A DNA stretch of 15,852 nt from contig CAYGTK010000088.1 of the NCBI GenBank assembly GCA_964352775.1, positions 1 through 15,852 of the forward strand, in the 5' to 3' direction. The first letter of the stretch is position 1. Each line of letters starts with the position of its first letter. Below, piece by piece: positions 7,761 to 14,786 of this stretch. Under the pieces are notes generated by a model. That model saw nothing but the letters and a program-made list of their open reading frames with translations. It was not told where the DNA came from and searched no databases. Both the position numbers and the translations under genes were made by a program. Source of the stretch: CAYGTK01 sp964352775 (GTDB taxonomy: Bacteria > Bacteroidota > Bacteroidia > Chitinophagales > CAIOSU01).

Positions 7761-9005
7761 ATGGATAATACCGTCTTTACTAAGCATTTCTTGTGGGTCA
7801 TCGTGTGGATGACCCTAATAGTAGGTAGTGCATCGCACACCACATCGGCTAAAGCAGTTATGGTTGGCGCCAACCAAACGGCCAGTTATTTACCGCTGTT
7901 AAAGGGTAAAAAGGTTGGGCTGATAGTCAACCAAACCTCCCTCATTGGCTTACCGATCATTCGCGATAAGCATTTGGTGGATAGCCTATTGGCACTAGAA
8001 GTGGATGTTGTTAAAATATTCTCCCCCGAACATGGCTTCCGTGGAAAAGCAGATGCGGGAGCGGTAGTGAACGATAGTGTAGATATTGCCACAGGCCTTC
8101 CCATTATTTCGCTTTATGGTAGCAATAAGAAACCAAGCCAGGCGCAGTTAGAAGGTATTGATGTCCTCATTTTTGATATTCAAGATGTTGGGGCTCGCTT
8201 CTATACCTATATCAGTACCATGAGTTTAGCAATGGAGGCTTGTGCCGAGGCGGGCATTTCTTTTATCGTACTTGATAGACCCAACCCGAATGGCTTTTAT
8301 GTAGATGGACCTACGTTGGAATTCCCCAAGTACAAAACCTTTGTGGGTATGCACCCTGTTCCGATAGTTCATGGAATGACAGTAGGCGAATATGCTCAAA
8401 TGGTAAATGGAGAAGGTTGGCTAAAAGGAGGCATTACCTGCGAACTAACAGTAATTAAAGTAAATAACTACTTCCGCAACTTAACTTACAGATTACCAGT
8501 AGCACCATCACCTAACTTACCTAATTGGCGAGCAGTAGCACTATATCCATCACTGTGTTTATTTGAGGGTACAGTTATTAGTGTAGGAAGAGGTACCGAG
8601 TACCCATTTCAGCAGATAGGTCACCCAGCATTTAAAGATAAGATCAAAGACTACAGCTTTACCCCAACAAGTGGGCCTGGAGCAAGCTCACCAAAACTGG
8701 AAGGGGAAAAGTGTTACGGCTTACTACTTAACGATCTTTCTGATAACTTTTTTGACCAACGTCGTGCTATTGATCTAACTCCATTGCTCCATTTTTATAA
8801 TAACTACCCCAATAAAGAAGAGTTCTTTACTAACTTCTTCGATAAACTGGCGGGTGGAGCTAGCTTACGAACCATGATACAAGAGGGGAAAACCGAAGAT
8901 GAGATACGCCAAAGTTGGGCCAGCGACCTAGAACGTTTCATATACAAACGAAAGCCCTATCTGATCTATCCCGATATTGACCATAACGAATACCTGAATA
9001 AGTAG
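7761..9005 (+). CDS. Exo-beta-N-acetylmuramidase NamZ family (DUF1343) protein
   Basis: Full-length DUF1343 protein, the family that includes the peptidoglycan exo-muramidase NamZ (GH171). Family blocks, numbered from ATG 7761: KVGLIVNQTSLIG (51-63), FSPEHGFRG (87-95), a FDIQDVGARFYTYISTM block (138-154) and LDRPNPNG (171-178). Later come PSPNLPNW and SVGRGTEYPFQQIGHPAF. The expected reaction is release of terminal MurNAc from the non-reducing end of peptidoglycan fragments during cell-wall recycling or scavenging. A signal peptide (VFTKHFLWVIVWMTLIVGSASH) directs export. I prefer ATG 7761 (MDNTVF, 414 residues) because the 7728 ATG lies upstream of the apparent -7 element and would add a non-signal-like lead; ATG 7752 is also possible. 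The stop is 2 bases before fmt, so the two are probably co-transcribed. Confidence 0.9.
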   Translation: MDNTVFTKHFLWVIVWMTLIVGSASHTTSAKAVMVGANQTASYLPLLKGKKVGLIVNQTSLIGLPIIRDKHLVDSLLALEVDVVKIFSPEHGFRGKADAGAVVNDSVDIATGLPIISLYGSNKKPSQAQLEGIDVLIFDIQDVGARFYTYISTMSLAMEACAEAGISFIVLDRPNPNGFYVDGPTLEFPKYKTFVGMHPVPIVHGMTVGEYAQMVNGEGWLKGGITCELTVIKVNNYFRNLTYRLPVAPSPNLPNWRAVALYPSLCLFEGTVISVGRGTEYPFQQIGHPAFKDKIKDYSFTPTSGPGASSPKLEGEKCYGLLLNDLSDNFFDQRRAIDLTPLLHFYNNYPNKEEFFTNFFDKLAGGASLRTMIQEGKTEDEIRQSWASDLERFIYKRKPYLIYPDIDHNEYLNK

Positions 9006-9007
9006 CG

Positions 9008-9931
9008 ATGCGTATTGTTTTTATGGGCACGCCTGATTTTGCTGTGCCTTGTTTAGATGTATTAGTGAAGAATGGCTACAATGTGGTGGGCGTTATCACC
9101 GTACCCGATAAGCCTGCGGGCCGGGGTAAGAAGTTAAAACCCAGCCCCGTAAAGGTATATGCTGAAGAGCATGGCCTGTACTTGATGCAGCCACCCAAGC
9201 TAAAGAACCCTGAGTTTTTGGAAGAGCTACGAAACTTAAAGGCCGATCTGCAAATAGTAGTGGCTTTTCGTATGCTGCCTGTAGTAGTATGGGATATGCC
9301 GCCTATCGGGACATTTAACTTACATGCTTCCCTGTTACCAAAGTATCGCGGAGCTGCACCTATAAATTGGGCCATTATCAATGGTGAAAAAGAGACCGGA
9401 GCTACTACCTTTTTCCTTCAACATGAAATAGACACGGGCGACTTACTATTAACCGATAAAGTAGCTATAGCACCCAACGAAAGTGCTGGAGGATTGCACG
9501 ATAAATTGATGCACCTTGGGGCTGATCTGGTATTAAAAACTGTACAAGGTATTGAGCAAAACAACTTGACACCAATACCACAAGACCTGGAAAGCGAGCA
9601 ACCCAAAGCACCCAAAATATTCCGCGACGATTGTAGGATAGATTGGAAGCGCCCCGTGAGTGAGTTACACGACTTTATCCGTGGACTTAGCCCTTACCCT
9701 GCTGCTTGGACCATACTGCAAGGCAAAACCTTTAAGATATATAAGGCAACACCTGAGGTGGAACATCATGACCACCAAGCGGGCGGTATAAAAACCGATA
9801 TGGAGAGCTATTTGAACATTGCTGGCGCAGATGGCTTTATGAAAGTGGAAGAAGTGCAACTAGAAGGTAAACGCCGCATGAGCATTGCCGACTTTTTGCG
9901 AGGCTATAATGATGGCCTTATCATCACCTAA
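9008..9931 (+). CDS. fmt: Methionyl-tRNA formyltransferase
   Basis: The 307-residue protein transfers a formyl group from 10-formyl-tetrahydrofolate to Met-tRNA(fMet), making the initiator tRNA. It opens MRIVFMGTPDFAVP, the canonical start of the family. The catalytic block is NLHASLLPKYRGAAPI, giving Asn104 and His106, and IDTGDLL gives Asp142; these correspond to Asn106, His108 and Asp144 of the E. coli enzyme. The tRNA-binding loop TVPDKPAGRGKKLKPSPVK (31-49) is present. The C-terminal OB-like domain follows from about residue 205 (DCRIDWKRPVSELHDFIRGLSPYP). Length is normal for the family. It starts 2 bases after the upstream stop and has no visible Shine-Dalgarno sequence. The usual partner def is not in the window. 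Confidence 0.97.
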   Translation: MRIVFMGTPDFAVPCLDVLVKNGYNVVGVITVPDKPAGRGKKLKPSPVKVYAEEHGLYLMQPPKLKNPEFLEELRNLKADLQIVVAFRMLPVVVWDMPPIGTFNLHASLLPKYRGAAPINWAIINGEKETGATTFFLQHEIDTGDLLLTDKVAIAPNESAGGLHDKLMHLGADLVLKTVQGIEQNNLTPIPQDLESEQPKAPKIFRDDCRIDWKRPVSELHDFIRGLSPYPAAWTILQGKTFKIYKATPEVEHHDHQAGGIKTDMESYLNIAGADGFMKVEEVQLEGKRRMSIADFLRGYNDGLIIT

Positions 9932-9945
9932 TACAAAATGCCAAC

Positions 9946-10728
9946 GTGCAAGAATTCAGCGCAGCAGATAAAGAACTGATAGACCACCTGATAGATAAGT
10001 ATCGGGAGTTGATAAACGAGCGCTACCAATACGATACCTTACAAGCCTTAGAAGTAGAGGTGCCTGACAGCATTACCCCCGACGTGGTAGAAGGCCTGCG
10101 CTATTTCTTTCTACACTCGGTTTACCCCGAAGCAAAACAGCGGCACGAGCTAGAGGCTGCCTTTGCTACACTATCTGGCTATGTAAACCAACCCAGCAAA
10201 GTGTTCGGCTTAATAGGCAATATGGCATCTGCCATTTTTGTGTTCGGTAGGCATTTACCTAGGGCCGTTAAGGCGGGCATCATTTCGTTAGAGAGCTTTT
10301 TGGCCGCCCAGCGATTAGAAGGCTACCTACTGAAAGGAGCACAAGACGAGAACTTGAGCATACCCATCAGTCAAGATGAATTTATGCTGTGCCTAGCTGC
10401 CATACCGCAGAAGCAGATGGATAAATTTATTAGAGATGTGTACCAACTCTTTCAGACGATGACCGATACGGTACTGCTGGAAAAGACCATCAAAATACTA
10501 CACAGCGTGATAAAGCGCATGAAGAAACGCCCTAGAACCTATCCCCCAGATGAGATAGCGGGTATAAAGCTAGGCATAGACATACTACAAGCAGGTCACG
10601 ACCTATTCCACCAATGGGATGACGACCTAAAGCAAACCGTAGCCAAAGAAATACTAGCCAATGAGCAACGCTTTTTAGCCCAAGTATATGGCCTTGAAGA
10701 AGAAGAGTGGGTAAAAGATGTGAAGTAG
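9946..10728 (+). CDS. Helical cytosolic protein of unknown function
   Basis: I do not recognise the family. The 260-residue product is predicted by eye to be almost entirely alpha-helical, charged and without signal or membrane segments; only a short mildly hydrophobic stretch (GLIGNMASAIFVFG, about 88-101) stands out. A GTG start at 9946 is chosen, 14 bases after the fmt stop. The ATG at 9938 is in another frame, and no in-frame ATG lies nearby. Codon use matches fmt, so it looks like a resident gene co-transcribed with it. Its 3' end is 31 bases from the first repeat of the GIY-YIG patch, which therefore marks the end of the collinear block. Confidence 0.78.
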   Translation: MQEFSAADKELIDHLIDKYRELINERYQYDTLQALEVEVPDSITPDVVEGLRYFFLHSVYPEAKQRHELEAAFATLSGYVNQPSKVFGLIGNMASAIFVFGRHLPRAVKAGIISLESFLAAQRLEGYLLKGAQDENLSIPISQDEFMLCLAAIPQKQMDKFIRDVYQLFQTMTDTVLLEKTIKILHSVIKRMKKRPRTYPPDEIAGIKLGIDILQAGHDLFHQWDDDLKQTVAKEILANEQRFLAQVYGLEEEEWVKDVK

Positions 10729-10759
10729 ACGGTTTTAGCTACAGTTCCCTAATATTAGC

Positions 10760-10900
10760 GCATTGCCATCCTGAGCGTGAGTCAGGCAACAGCCTGATGA
10801 ACAGTCGAAGGGCGGCTGGGCCGAGCACCAATGCAGTACCCATTATGGCCATGCACCCCTTCGACTATTCCGCTGCGCTTCATGGTCAGGATGGCAAGAC
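10760..10900 (+). repeat. Structured palindromic repeat, copy R1
   Basis: First of three same-orientation copies. Outer arms TTGCCATCCTGA (10763-10774) and TCAGGATGGCAA (10886-10897) are a perfect 12-bp inverted pair. Inner arms AGTCGAAGGG (10803-10812) and CCCTTCGACT (10857-10866) are a perfect 10-bp pair. The left arm also carries its own hairpin, TCAGGC-AACA-GCCTGA (10782-10797). The 44-base centre contains the palindrome ATGGCCAT. Overall it looks like two REP-like motifs facing each other. Open frames through it are not credible genes. Confidence 0.88.
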
Positions 10901-10928
10901 CTATAATAGCTCATAAAACTTTAAAAAA

Positions 10929-11154
10929 GCATTGCCATCCTGAGCGTGAGTCAGGCAACAGCCTGATGAACAGTCGAAGGGCGNNNNNNNNNNNNNNNNN
11001 NNNNNNNNNNNNNNNNNNNNNNNNNNNNNNNNNNNNNNNNNNNNNNNNNNNNNNNNNNNNNNNNNNNNNNNNNNNNNNNNNNNAATGCAGTACCCATTAT
11101 GGCCATGCACCCCTTCGACTATTCCGCTGCGCTTCATGCTCAGGATGGCAAGAC
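10929..11154 (+). repeat. Structured palindromic repeat, copy R2, interrupted by assembly gap
   Basis: Left part (10929-10983) is identical to R1 from its first base to the GGGCG after the inner arm, including the TCAGGC-AACA-GCCTGA hairpin (10951-10966). Right part (11084-11154) matches R1 from AATGCAG onward except for one base: CATGCTCAGG here, CATGGTCAGG in R1. This base makes the outer arms here pair over 14 bases. If R2 equals R1, only 15 bases are missing in the middle; otherwise the gap could hide further copies. It ends 26 bases before the GIY-YIG start codon. Confidence 0.82.
10984..11083. other. Assembly gap of exactly 100 Ns
   Basis: A run of 100 N, the conventional placeholder for a gap of unknown length. 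It sits between the left and right halves of one repeat copy, so the near-identical repeats are the likely cause of the break. The length is not biological. Confidence 0.95.
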
Positions 11155-11180
11155 TTCTTTTTTGATACTTATATTAGAGT

Positions 11181-11498
11181 ATGTATTACATGTACGTTTA
11201 CATACTCCGATGTGCTGATGGGAGCTACTACACTGGGTCAACTAATGAACTAGAGCGTCGACTTCACGAACATCAACAGGGCATAGACCATGACTCTTAT
11301 ACCTTTCTCAGGAGACCAATAGAATTAGTGTTTCATCAAGGTTTTAAAGATGCTACTGAAGCATTGATTTTCGAGAAACAGGTCAAAGGCTGGAACAGAA
11401 AGAAAAAAGAAGCCTTGATCTCAGGAGATTGGGATAAACTTCCCAGATTATCCAAAAACTGGAATAAGGAGCAAAGCAGCACTAGTTCAGACGAATAA
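11181..11498 (+). CDS. Small GIY-YIG endonuclease domain protein
   Basis: A 105-residue stand-alone GIY-YIG nuclease domain of the small UvrC-like (YhbQ/UPF0213-like) group. The first strand VYIL (6-9) and YYTGS (16-20) replace GIY and YIG. The conserved arginine follows in ELERRLHEH (23-31, Arg26 or Arg27), and the metal-binding glutamate is Glu65 in ALIFEKQVKGW (61-71). Basic NRKKKEALISGDWDKL (72-87) is the usual end of the domain, then comes a short Ser-rich tail. The expected activity is metal-dependent single-strand nicking or cleavage of DNA; the biological target is unknown. ATG 11190 (codon 4) is an alternative start. The gene lies 26 bases after repeat R2 and 43 bases before repeat R3, and no other gene shares the patch. 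All key residues are present, so it looks intact. Confidence 0.88.
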   Translation: MYYMYVYILRCADGSYYTGSTNELERRLHEHQQGIDHDSYTFLRRPIELVFHQGFKDATEALIFEKQVKGWNRKKKEALISGDWDKLPRLSKNWNKEQSSTSSDE

Positions 11499-11541
11499 CC
11501 ATAACCTACCATTCCTATAATCTTAAGAAAAGATGACGAAT

Positions 11542-11670
11542 GCATTATCACCCTGAGCATGGCAGGCAACAGCCTGATGAACACTGGAAGGGCAGGTGGA
11601 CCAAGCAACAAATGCAGTACCCACGCACCCCTTCGACTATTCCGCTGCGCTTCATGCTCAGGATGGCAAG
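11542..11670 (+). repeat. Structured palindromic repeat, copy R3 (diverged)
   Basis: Same orientation as R1 and R2. The right arm (GCACCCC... to ...GGATGGCAAG, ending 11670) is identical to that of R2. The left arm has drifted: TATCACCCTGAGCATGGC, and CACTGGAAGGG instead of CAGTCGAAGGG. The small hairpin CAGGC-AACA-GCCTG (11563-11576) is preserved. The centre lacks 9 bases relative to R1, removing most of ATTATGGCCAT. So R3 is the oldest or least constrained copy. Confidence 0.82.
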
Positions 11671-11770
11671 CTTCATAATAGTGAGGCACTCAGATCATGA
11701 AGTCCAATATGAGTGCACACCACAGATTCATTAAATTTGGGCAATGCAAAACTATGGACAGTCGACCGTA

Positions 11771-11795
11771 GGTTATTGATCAGTAGTCAATAGCC
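11771..11795 (+). other. Nine-base-pair hairpin in the intergenic region
   Basis: GGTTATTGA (11771-11779) pairs with TCAATAGCC (11787-11795) with one T-G wobble and a 7-base loop TCAGTAG. No T-run follows on either strand, so it is not a standard intrinsic terminator. It lies 100 bases beyond repeat R3. Confidence 0.45.
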
Positions 11796-12108
11796 ATTTA
11801 CGCCCATTTCATCCCATTTTGCCTTTTAGATATCTAGAAATAGGCTTGGTAGTGAACGACTTACATAATTAGATATCTGACAAATGGCTGTATAGCTTGC
11901 TATCACTAGCTCCTGAAACTCCTCTAACCCGCCAAAATACGAGCTGTAGCCCTTGCTATCACTGAGGTCATTTTTGGGAGTGCACCGCAGCGGTACCATT
12001 TGTGCCGTATTGCTCCCATAATTATATTTAACAATACTTAACTAGGGGCTAACACTTATCCACAGCGGGCTGCCGTTAATTCGGGGTAACAAATGCGAAG
12101 CAATGCCC

Positions 12109-12116
12109 TATTTTCG
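12109..12116 (+). promoter_or_regulatory. Possible -7 element of the ftsX operon promoter
   Basis: TATTTTCG matches TAnnTTTG at 7 of 8 positions and lies 17 bases before the ftsX ATG, implying a very short leader. No convincing TTG element is seen at the expected distance upstream, which lowers confidence. Confidence 0.3.
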
Positions 12117-12133
12117 TTCTATAAGCAAAAGCT

Positions 12134-13006
12134 ATGGCCCAACAGATCGGCAAGAACCCTGGCAAACGAAAAAGCCCGTCGTACATCTACGTAGTAGTAA
12201 GTATGACACTTGTGCTCTTTTTGCTGGGCTTGGTGGGGGTAACCTTGGTAGTATCGCAAACCATAACCAATAACTACAAAGAAGAAATTCTGGTGGAACT
12301 GCGCCTAAAAGAACAAGTGACCGATGCCGATGTAAGTCAGCTACAGAGCAAACTGCAAATGCAGCCCTACTTGCTAAATGCCGACTACATAAGCAAAGAC
12401 GAAGCCGCCAAAATAATGGAAGAGGACTTCGGTGAGGATATAGCCATACTAGGCTACAACCCTCTATACGCGTCGGTTAACATGAATGTAAAGGCGATCT
12501 ATGCAAACCCCGACAGCTTGCTACAAATAAAGAACCAGTTAGAAAGCTTCACCGAGGTAGAAGCGGTGTACTACCCCGACGAGGTAGCGGGTTTCCTAAA
12601 TGGCTTCGTGGCGCGGTCAACCTATATATTACTAGGCATCAGCATCATCTTTTTGATAGCCGCCATAGCTTTAATAGACAATACCCTGCGGCTAGCAATG
12701 TTCAGCAGCAGATTCCTTATTAGAAGTATGCAATTAGTGGGGGCTACGCGATGGTTCATCGTCAAGCCATTCGTTGGTCGCGGACTGTTCAATGGGACCA
12801 TTAGTGGTTTGGTTGCGGTTATCGCTTTGGTGGGCTTGCTATACTACGTTCAACTGAATGAGCCTGACATGGTAAAACCAGAACATTTCCCTAGCTTTGT
12901 AGCGGTGTTCGTGGGAGTGTTAGCATTAGGTATGCTCATCTCTTTCACCAGCACTTGGTTGGGCGTGCGTAAATATTTGCGTATGAAACTCGACGACCTT
13001 TATTAA
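12134..13006 (+). CDS. ftsX: Cell division protein FtsX
   Basis: FtsX is the membrane half of the FtsEX complex, which sits at the division site and controls peptidoglycan hydrolases. The 290-residue product has the family plan: cytoplasmic N-terminus, helix 1 (about 17-40), an extracytoplasmic domain of about 120 residues (41-160), then helices at about 162-182, 218-238 and 254-276. The signature IRSMQLVGATRWFIVKPFVG (196-215) lies between helices 2 and 3 and matches the conserved FtsX cytoplasmic motif. The order ftsX, DUF3098, uppP, truB, ribF is typical for Bacteroidota and supports the call over a generic permease. ftsE is not in the window. Eleven bases separate it from the next gene, so the block is likely co-transcribed. 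Confidence 0.95.
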   Translation: MAQQIGKNPGKRKSPSYIYVVVSMTLVLFLLGLVGVTLVVSQTITNNYKEEILVELRLKEQVTDADVSQLQSKLQMQPYLLNADYISKDEAAKIMEEDFGEDIAILGYNPLYASVNMNVKAIYANPDSLLQIKNQLESFTEVEAVYYPDEVAGFLNGFVARSTYILLGISIIFLIAAIALIDNTLRLAMFSSRFLIRSMQLVGATRWFIVKPFVGRGLFNGTISGLVAVIALVGLLYYVQLNEPDMVKPEHFPSFVAVFVGVLALGMLISFTSTWLGVRKYLRMKLDDLY

Positions 13007-13017
13007 ACGATAAGAAC

Positions 13018-13257
13018 ATGGCAGAAGAAAGTAAACAAGCAGAATTCGCCTTCGGCAAAAAAAACTACATCATCATGGGTGTGGGTATTCTATTGATCAT
13101 TGCAGGTTACTTGCTAATGATGGGTGGTGAGCCAGTAGATAAAAGCGTGTTTGACGAAAGTGAGATCTATAGCACTACGCGCATCACCATCTCTCCTATT
13201 CTTATTCTAGTTGGCTTAGGTTTGCAGATTCCTGCCATTATGTTGAAGAACGACTAA
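13018..13257 (+). CDS. DUF3098 membrane protein
   Basis: A 79-residue protein of the DUF3098 family, found in Bacteroidota between ftsX and uppP. It has the FGKKNYIIMG opening of the first helix (about 16-35) and a second helix (about 59-75). The linker DKSVFDESEIYSTTRITISP is the most conserved part of the family. Topology would place both ends in the cytoplasm and the loop outside. Its function is not known; its fixed place beside ftsX and uppP suggests an envelope or division role, which is inference from context. It lies 11 bases after ftsX and 9 bases before uppP. Confidence 0.9.
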   Translation: MAEESKQAEFAFGKKNYIIMGVGILLIIAGYLLMMGGEPVDKSVFDESEIYSTTRITISPILILVGLGLQIPAIMLKND

Positions 13258-13266
13258 GCATTTTTC

Positions 13267-14058
13267 ATGTCCATTCTGGAAGCCATAATCCTGGGCATAG
13301 TACAGGGATTAACTGAATTTTTACCAGTAAGTAGCAGCGGTCATTTGGAGATCGGTAAGGCACTGTTAGGAGATACTAGCTTACCTGAAGAAAGTTTACT
13401 GTTCACCATTGTGGTACATGCAGCTACAGCTTTAAGTACCATTGTCATTTTTCGAAAAGACATTTTAGAGATACTGAAAGGCTTACTGCAACCAGCTTGG
13501 AACGAGAGCTGGCAGTTCTCGGTAAAGATCATTCTATCGATGATACCAGCCGCTTTGGTGGGTATCTTTTTTGAAGACTTTATTGACGATCTTTTTAGCG
13601 GGCAGATCATTCTAGTTGGCTTTATGCTCCTATTAACTGGGTTACTATTGTTCCTAGCGGATAAGGCCAAGGCTACCGATAAGCAGGTAGGATTTGGCCA
13701 TTCGGTGCTGATAGGTATTTCGCAGGCCATAGCTATATTGCCTGGTATCAGCCGCTCGGGGGCTACTATTTCTACTTCAGTTCTCTTGGGAATTGACAGG
13801 GAAAAGGCTGCTCGATTTTCCTTCTTAATGGTAGTTCCACTCATTATGGGGAAGATAGCCAAAGACCTTTTAGACGATAGCCTTACCGTTACCGATAGCA
13901 ATTTCATAATGCTAGCAGCGGGCTTTACTGCCGCATTCGTTACTGGGCTTTTCGCTTGTAAGTGGATGATAGCCTTGGTGAAAAAAGCACAGCTTAAATA
14001 CTTCAGTTACTACTGCTTTGTAGTGGGTATATTGGCCATAATCATTACTTCAATATGA
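13267..14058 (+). CDS. uppP: Undecaprenyl-diphosphatase UppP (BacA)
   Basis: Inner-membrane phosphatase that converts undecaprenyl pyrophosphate to the monophosphate, recycling the lipid carrier for peptidoglycan and other surface polymers; the family is linked to bacitracin resistance. Both signature blocks are present: QGLTEFLPVSSSGH (13-26, with the catalytic glutamate) and LPGISRSGATIS (158-169, with Arg163). Several further hydrophobic helices complete the usual topology, and the 263-residue length is normal. The last codons overlap the start of truB by four bases (ATGA), which indicates translational coupling. Confidence 0.96.
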   Translation: MSILEAIILGIVQGLTEFLPVSSSGHLEIGKALLGDTSLPEESLLFTIVVHAATALSTIVIFRKDILEILKGLLQPAWNESWQFSVKIILSMIPAALVGIFFEDFIDDLFSGQIILVGFMLLLTGLLLFLADKAKATDKQVGFGHSVLIGISQAIAILPGISRSGATISTSVLLGIDREKAARFSFLMVVPLIMGKIAKDLLDDSLTVTDSNFIMLAAGFTAAFVTGLFACKWMIALVKKAQLKYFSYYCFVVGILAIIITSI

Positions 14059-14786
14059 GCGTAGATCCTAATTTCCCATTTAATTTCAAAGAGGGTGCTG
14101 TCCTACTAATTGACAAACCGCTTACTTGGACCAGCTTCGACGTAGTTAACAAAGTGCGCTACAACATCGGCAAAGCAAAAGTAGGTCATGCGGGTACGCT
14201 CGATCCATTAGCTACTGGATTACTGATATTGTGTACAGGCAAATTCACCAAGAAATTGAATGAATTTCAAGGTCTGGATAAAACTTACGAGGGCACTTTC
14301 TACATAGGTGCTACCCGACCATCGTACGATAGAGAAACGGAGATTGACCAAGAGTTTGAAACGACACATATCACCGAAGAACTGATACAAGAAACCATCA
14401 AACAGTTTATGGGCGATATAGAGCAAATGCCGCCAATGTTTTCCGCAATTAAGAAAGATGGCCAGAAACTATACAACCTCGCCCGTAAGGGAAAGACGGT
14501 AAAGGTAGAACCGCGCCAAGTGCGCATCAGCGAATTCGAGATAACCGAAGTAGCATTGCCCTATGTGAAATTCAAAGTTACCTGTAGCAAAGGCACCTAT
14601 ATCCGCTCGCTAGCATTCGACCTTGGAAAGGCCTTGAATAGCGGTGGACACCTACACGATCTGCAGCGAACTGCCATTGGCGATAAGCACTTAAAAGATG
14701 CTTGGAATCTGGATGAATTCATAGCCTATGTGAATGACAACAAAGCCTTATTTTTGCCCGATGCAAGTGCACCGAAGTCTCAATAG
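14055..14786 (+). CDS. truB: tRNA pseudouridine(55) synthase TruB
   Basis: Makes pseudouridine at position 55 in the T-loop of tRNAs. The catalytic aspartate is Asp50 in GHAGTLDPLATG (45-56). The nearby KTYEG (76-80) supplies the conserved tyrosine, and KGTYIRSLAFDLG, further on, is the third family motif. At 243 residues it is shorter than E. coli TruB (314) and lacks an obvious C-terminal PUA domain, a short form usual for Bacteroidota. ATG 14055 overlaps the uppP stop by four bases. Its own 3' end overlaps ribF. Confidence 0.96.
   Translation: MSVDPNFPFNFKEGAVLLIDKPLTWTSFDVVNKVRYNIGKAKVGHAGTLDPLATGLLILCTGKFTKKLNEFQGLDKTYEGTFYIGATRPSYDRETEIDQEFETTHITEELIQETIKQFMGDIEQMPPMFSAIKKDGQKLYNLARKGKTVKVEPRQVRISEFEITEVALPYVKFKVTCSKGTYIRSLAFDLGKALNSGGHLHDLQRTAIGDKHLKDAWNLDEFIAYVNDNKALFLPDASAPKSQ

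Larger units (their letters stand above)
11671..12133. other. 463-base stretch with no gene seen
   Basis: No credible coding frame. It contains a hairpin at 11771-11795, a direct repeat TTAGATATCT (11826-11835 and 11869-11878, with a palindromic core), and a second direct repeat TTGCTATCACT (11897-11907 and 11953-11963). Two mutually exclusive small hairpins lie at 11984-11994 and 11991-12007. The ftsX promoter must lie in its last part. No tRNA or known RNA family was recognised. Confidence 0.6.

Noticed and set aside
11161..11200. Promoter for the GIY-YIG gene (TTTG at 11161 and TACGTTTA at 11193)
   Set aside because: The spacing is 28 bases, too long, and the second element lies inside the coding sequence.
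10707..11253. Open frames of 69-140 codons through the repeats
   Set aside because: They are translations of the palindromic repeats and the N gap, with no family features and no start context; the repeat structure explains the open frames.
10760..11670. CRISPR array
   Set aside because: Only three copies, each about 130-140 bases with inverted-arm structure, with no regular short spacers and no cas gene.
11755..11770. Fragment 'acagtcgacc' as a relic of a fourth repeat copy
   Set aside because: Only about eight bases resemble the inner arm and no partner arm or hairpin is nearby.
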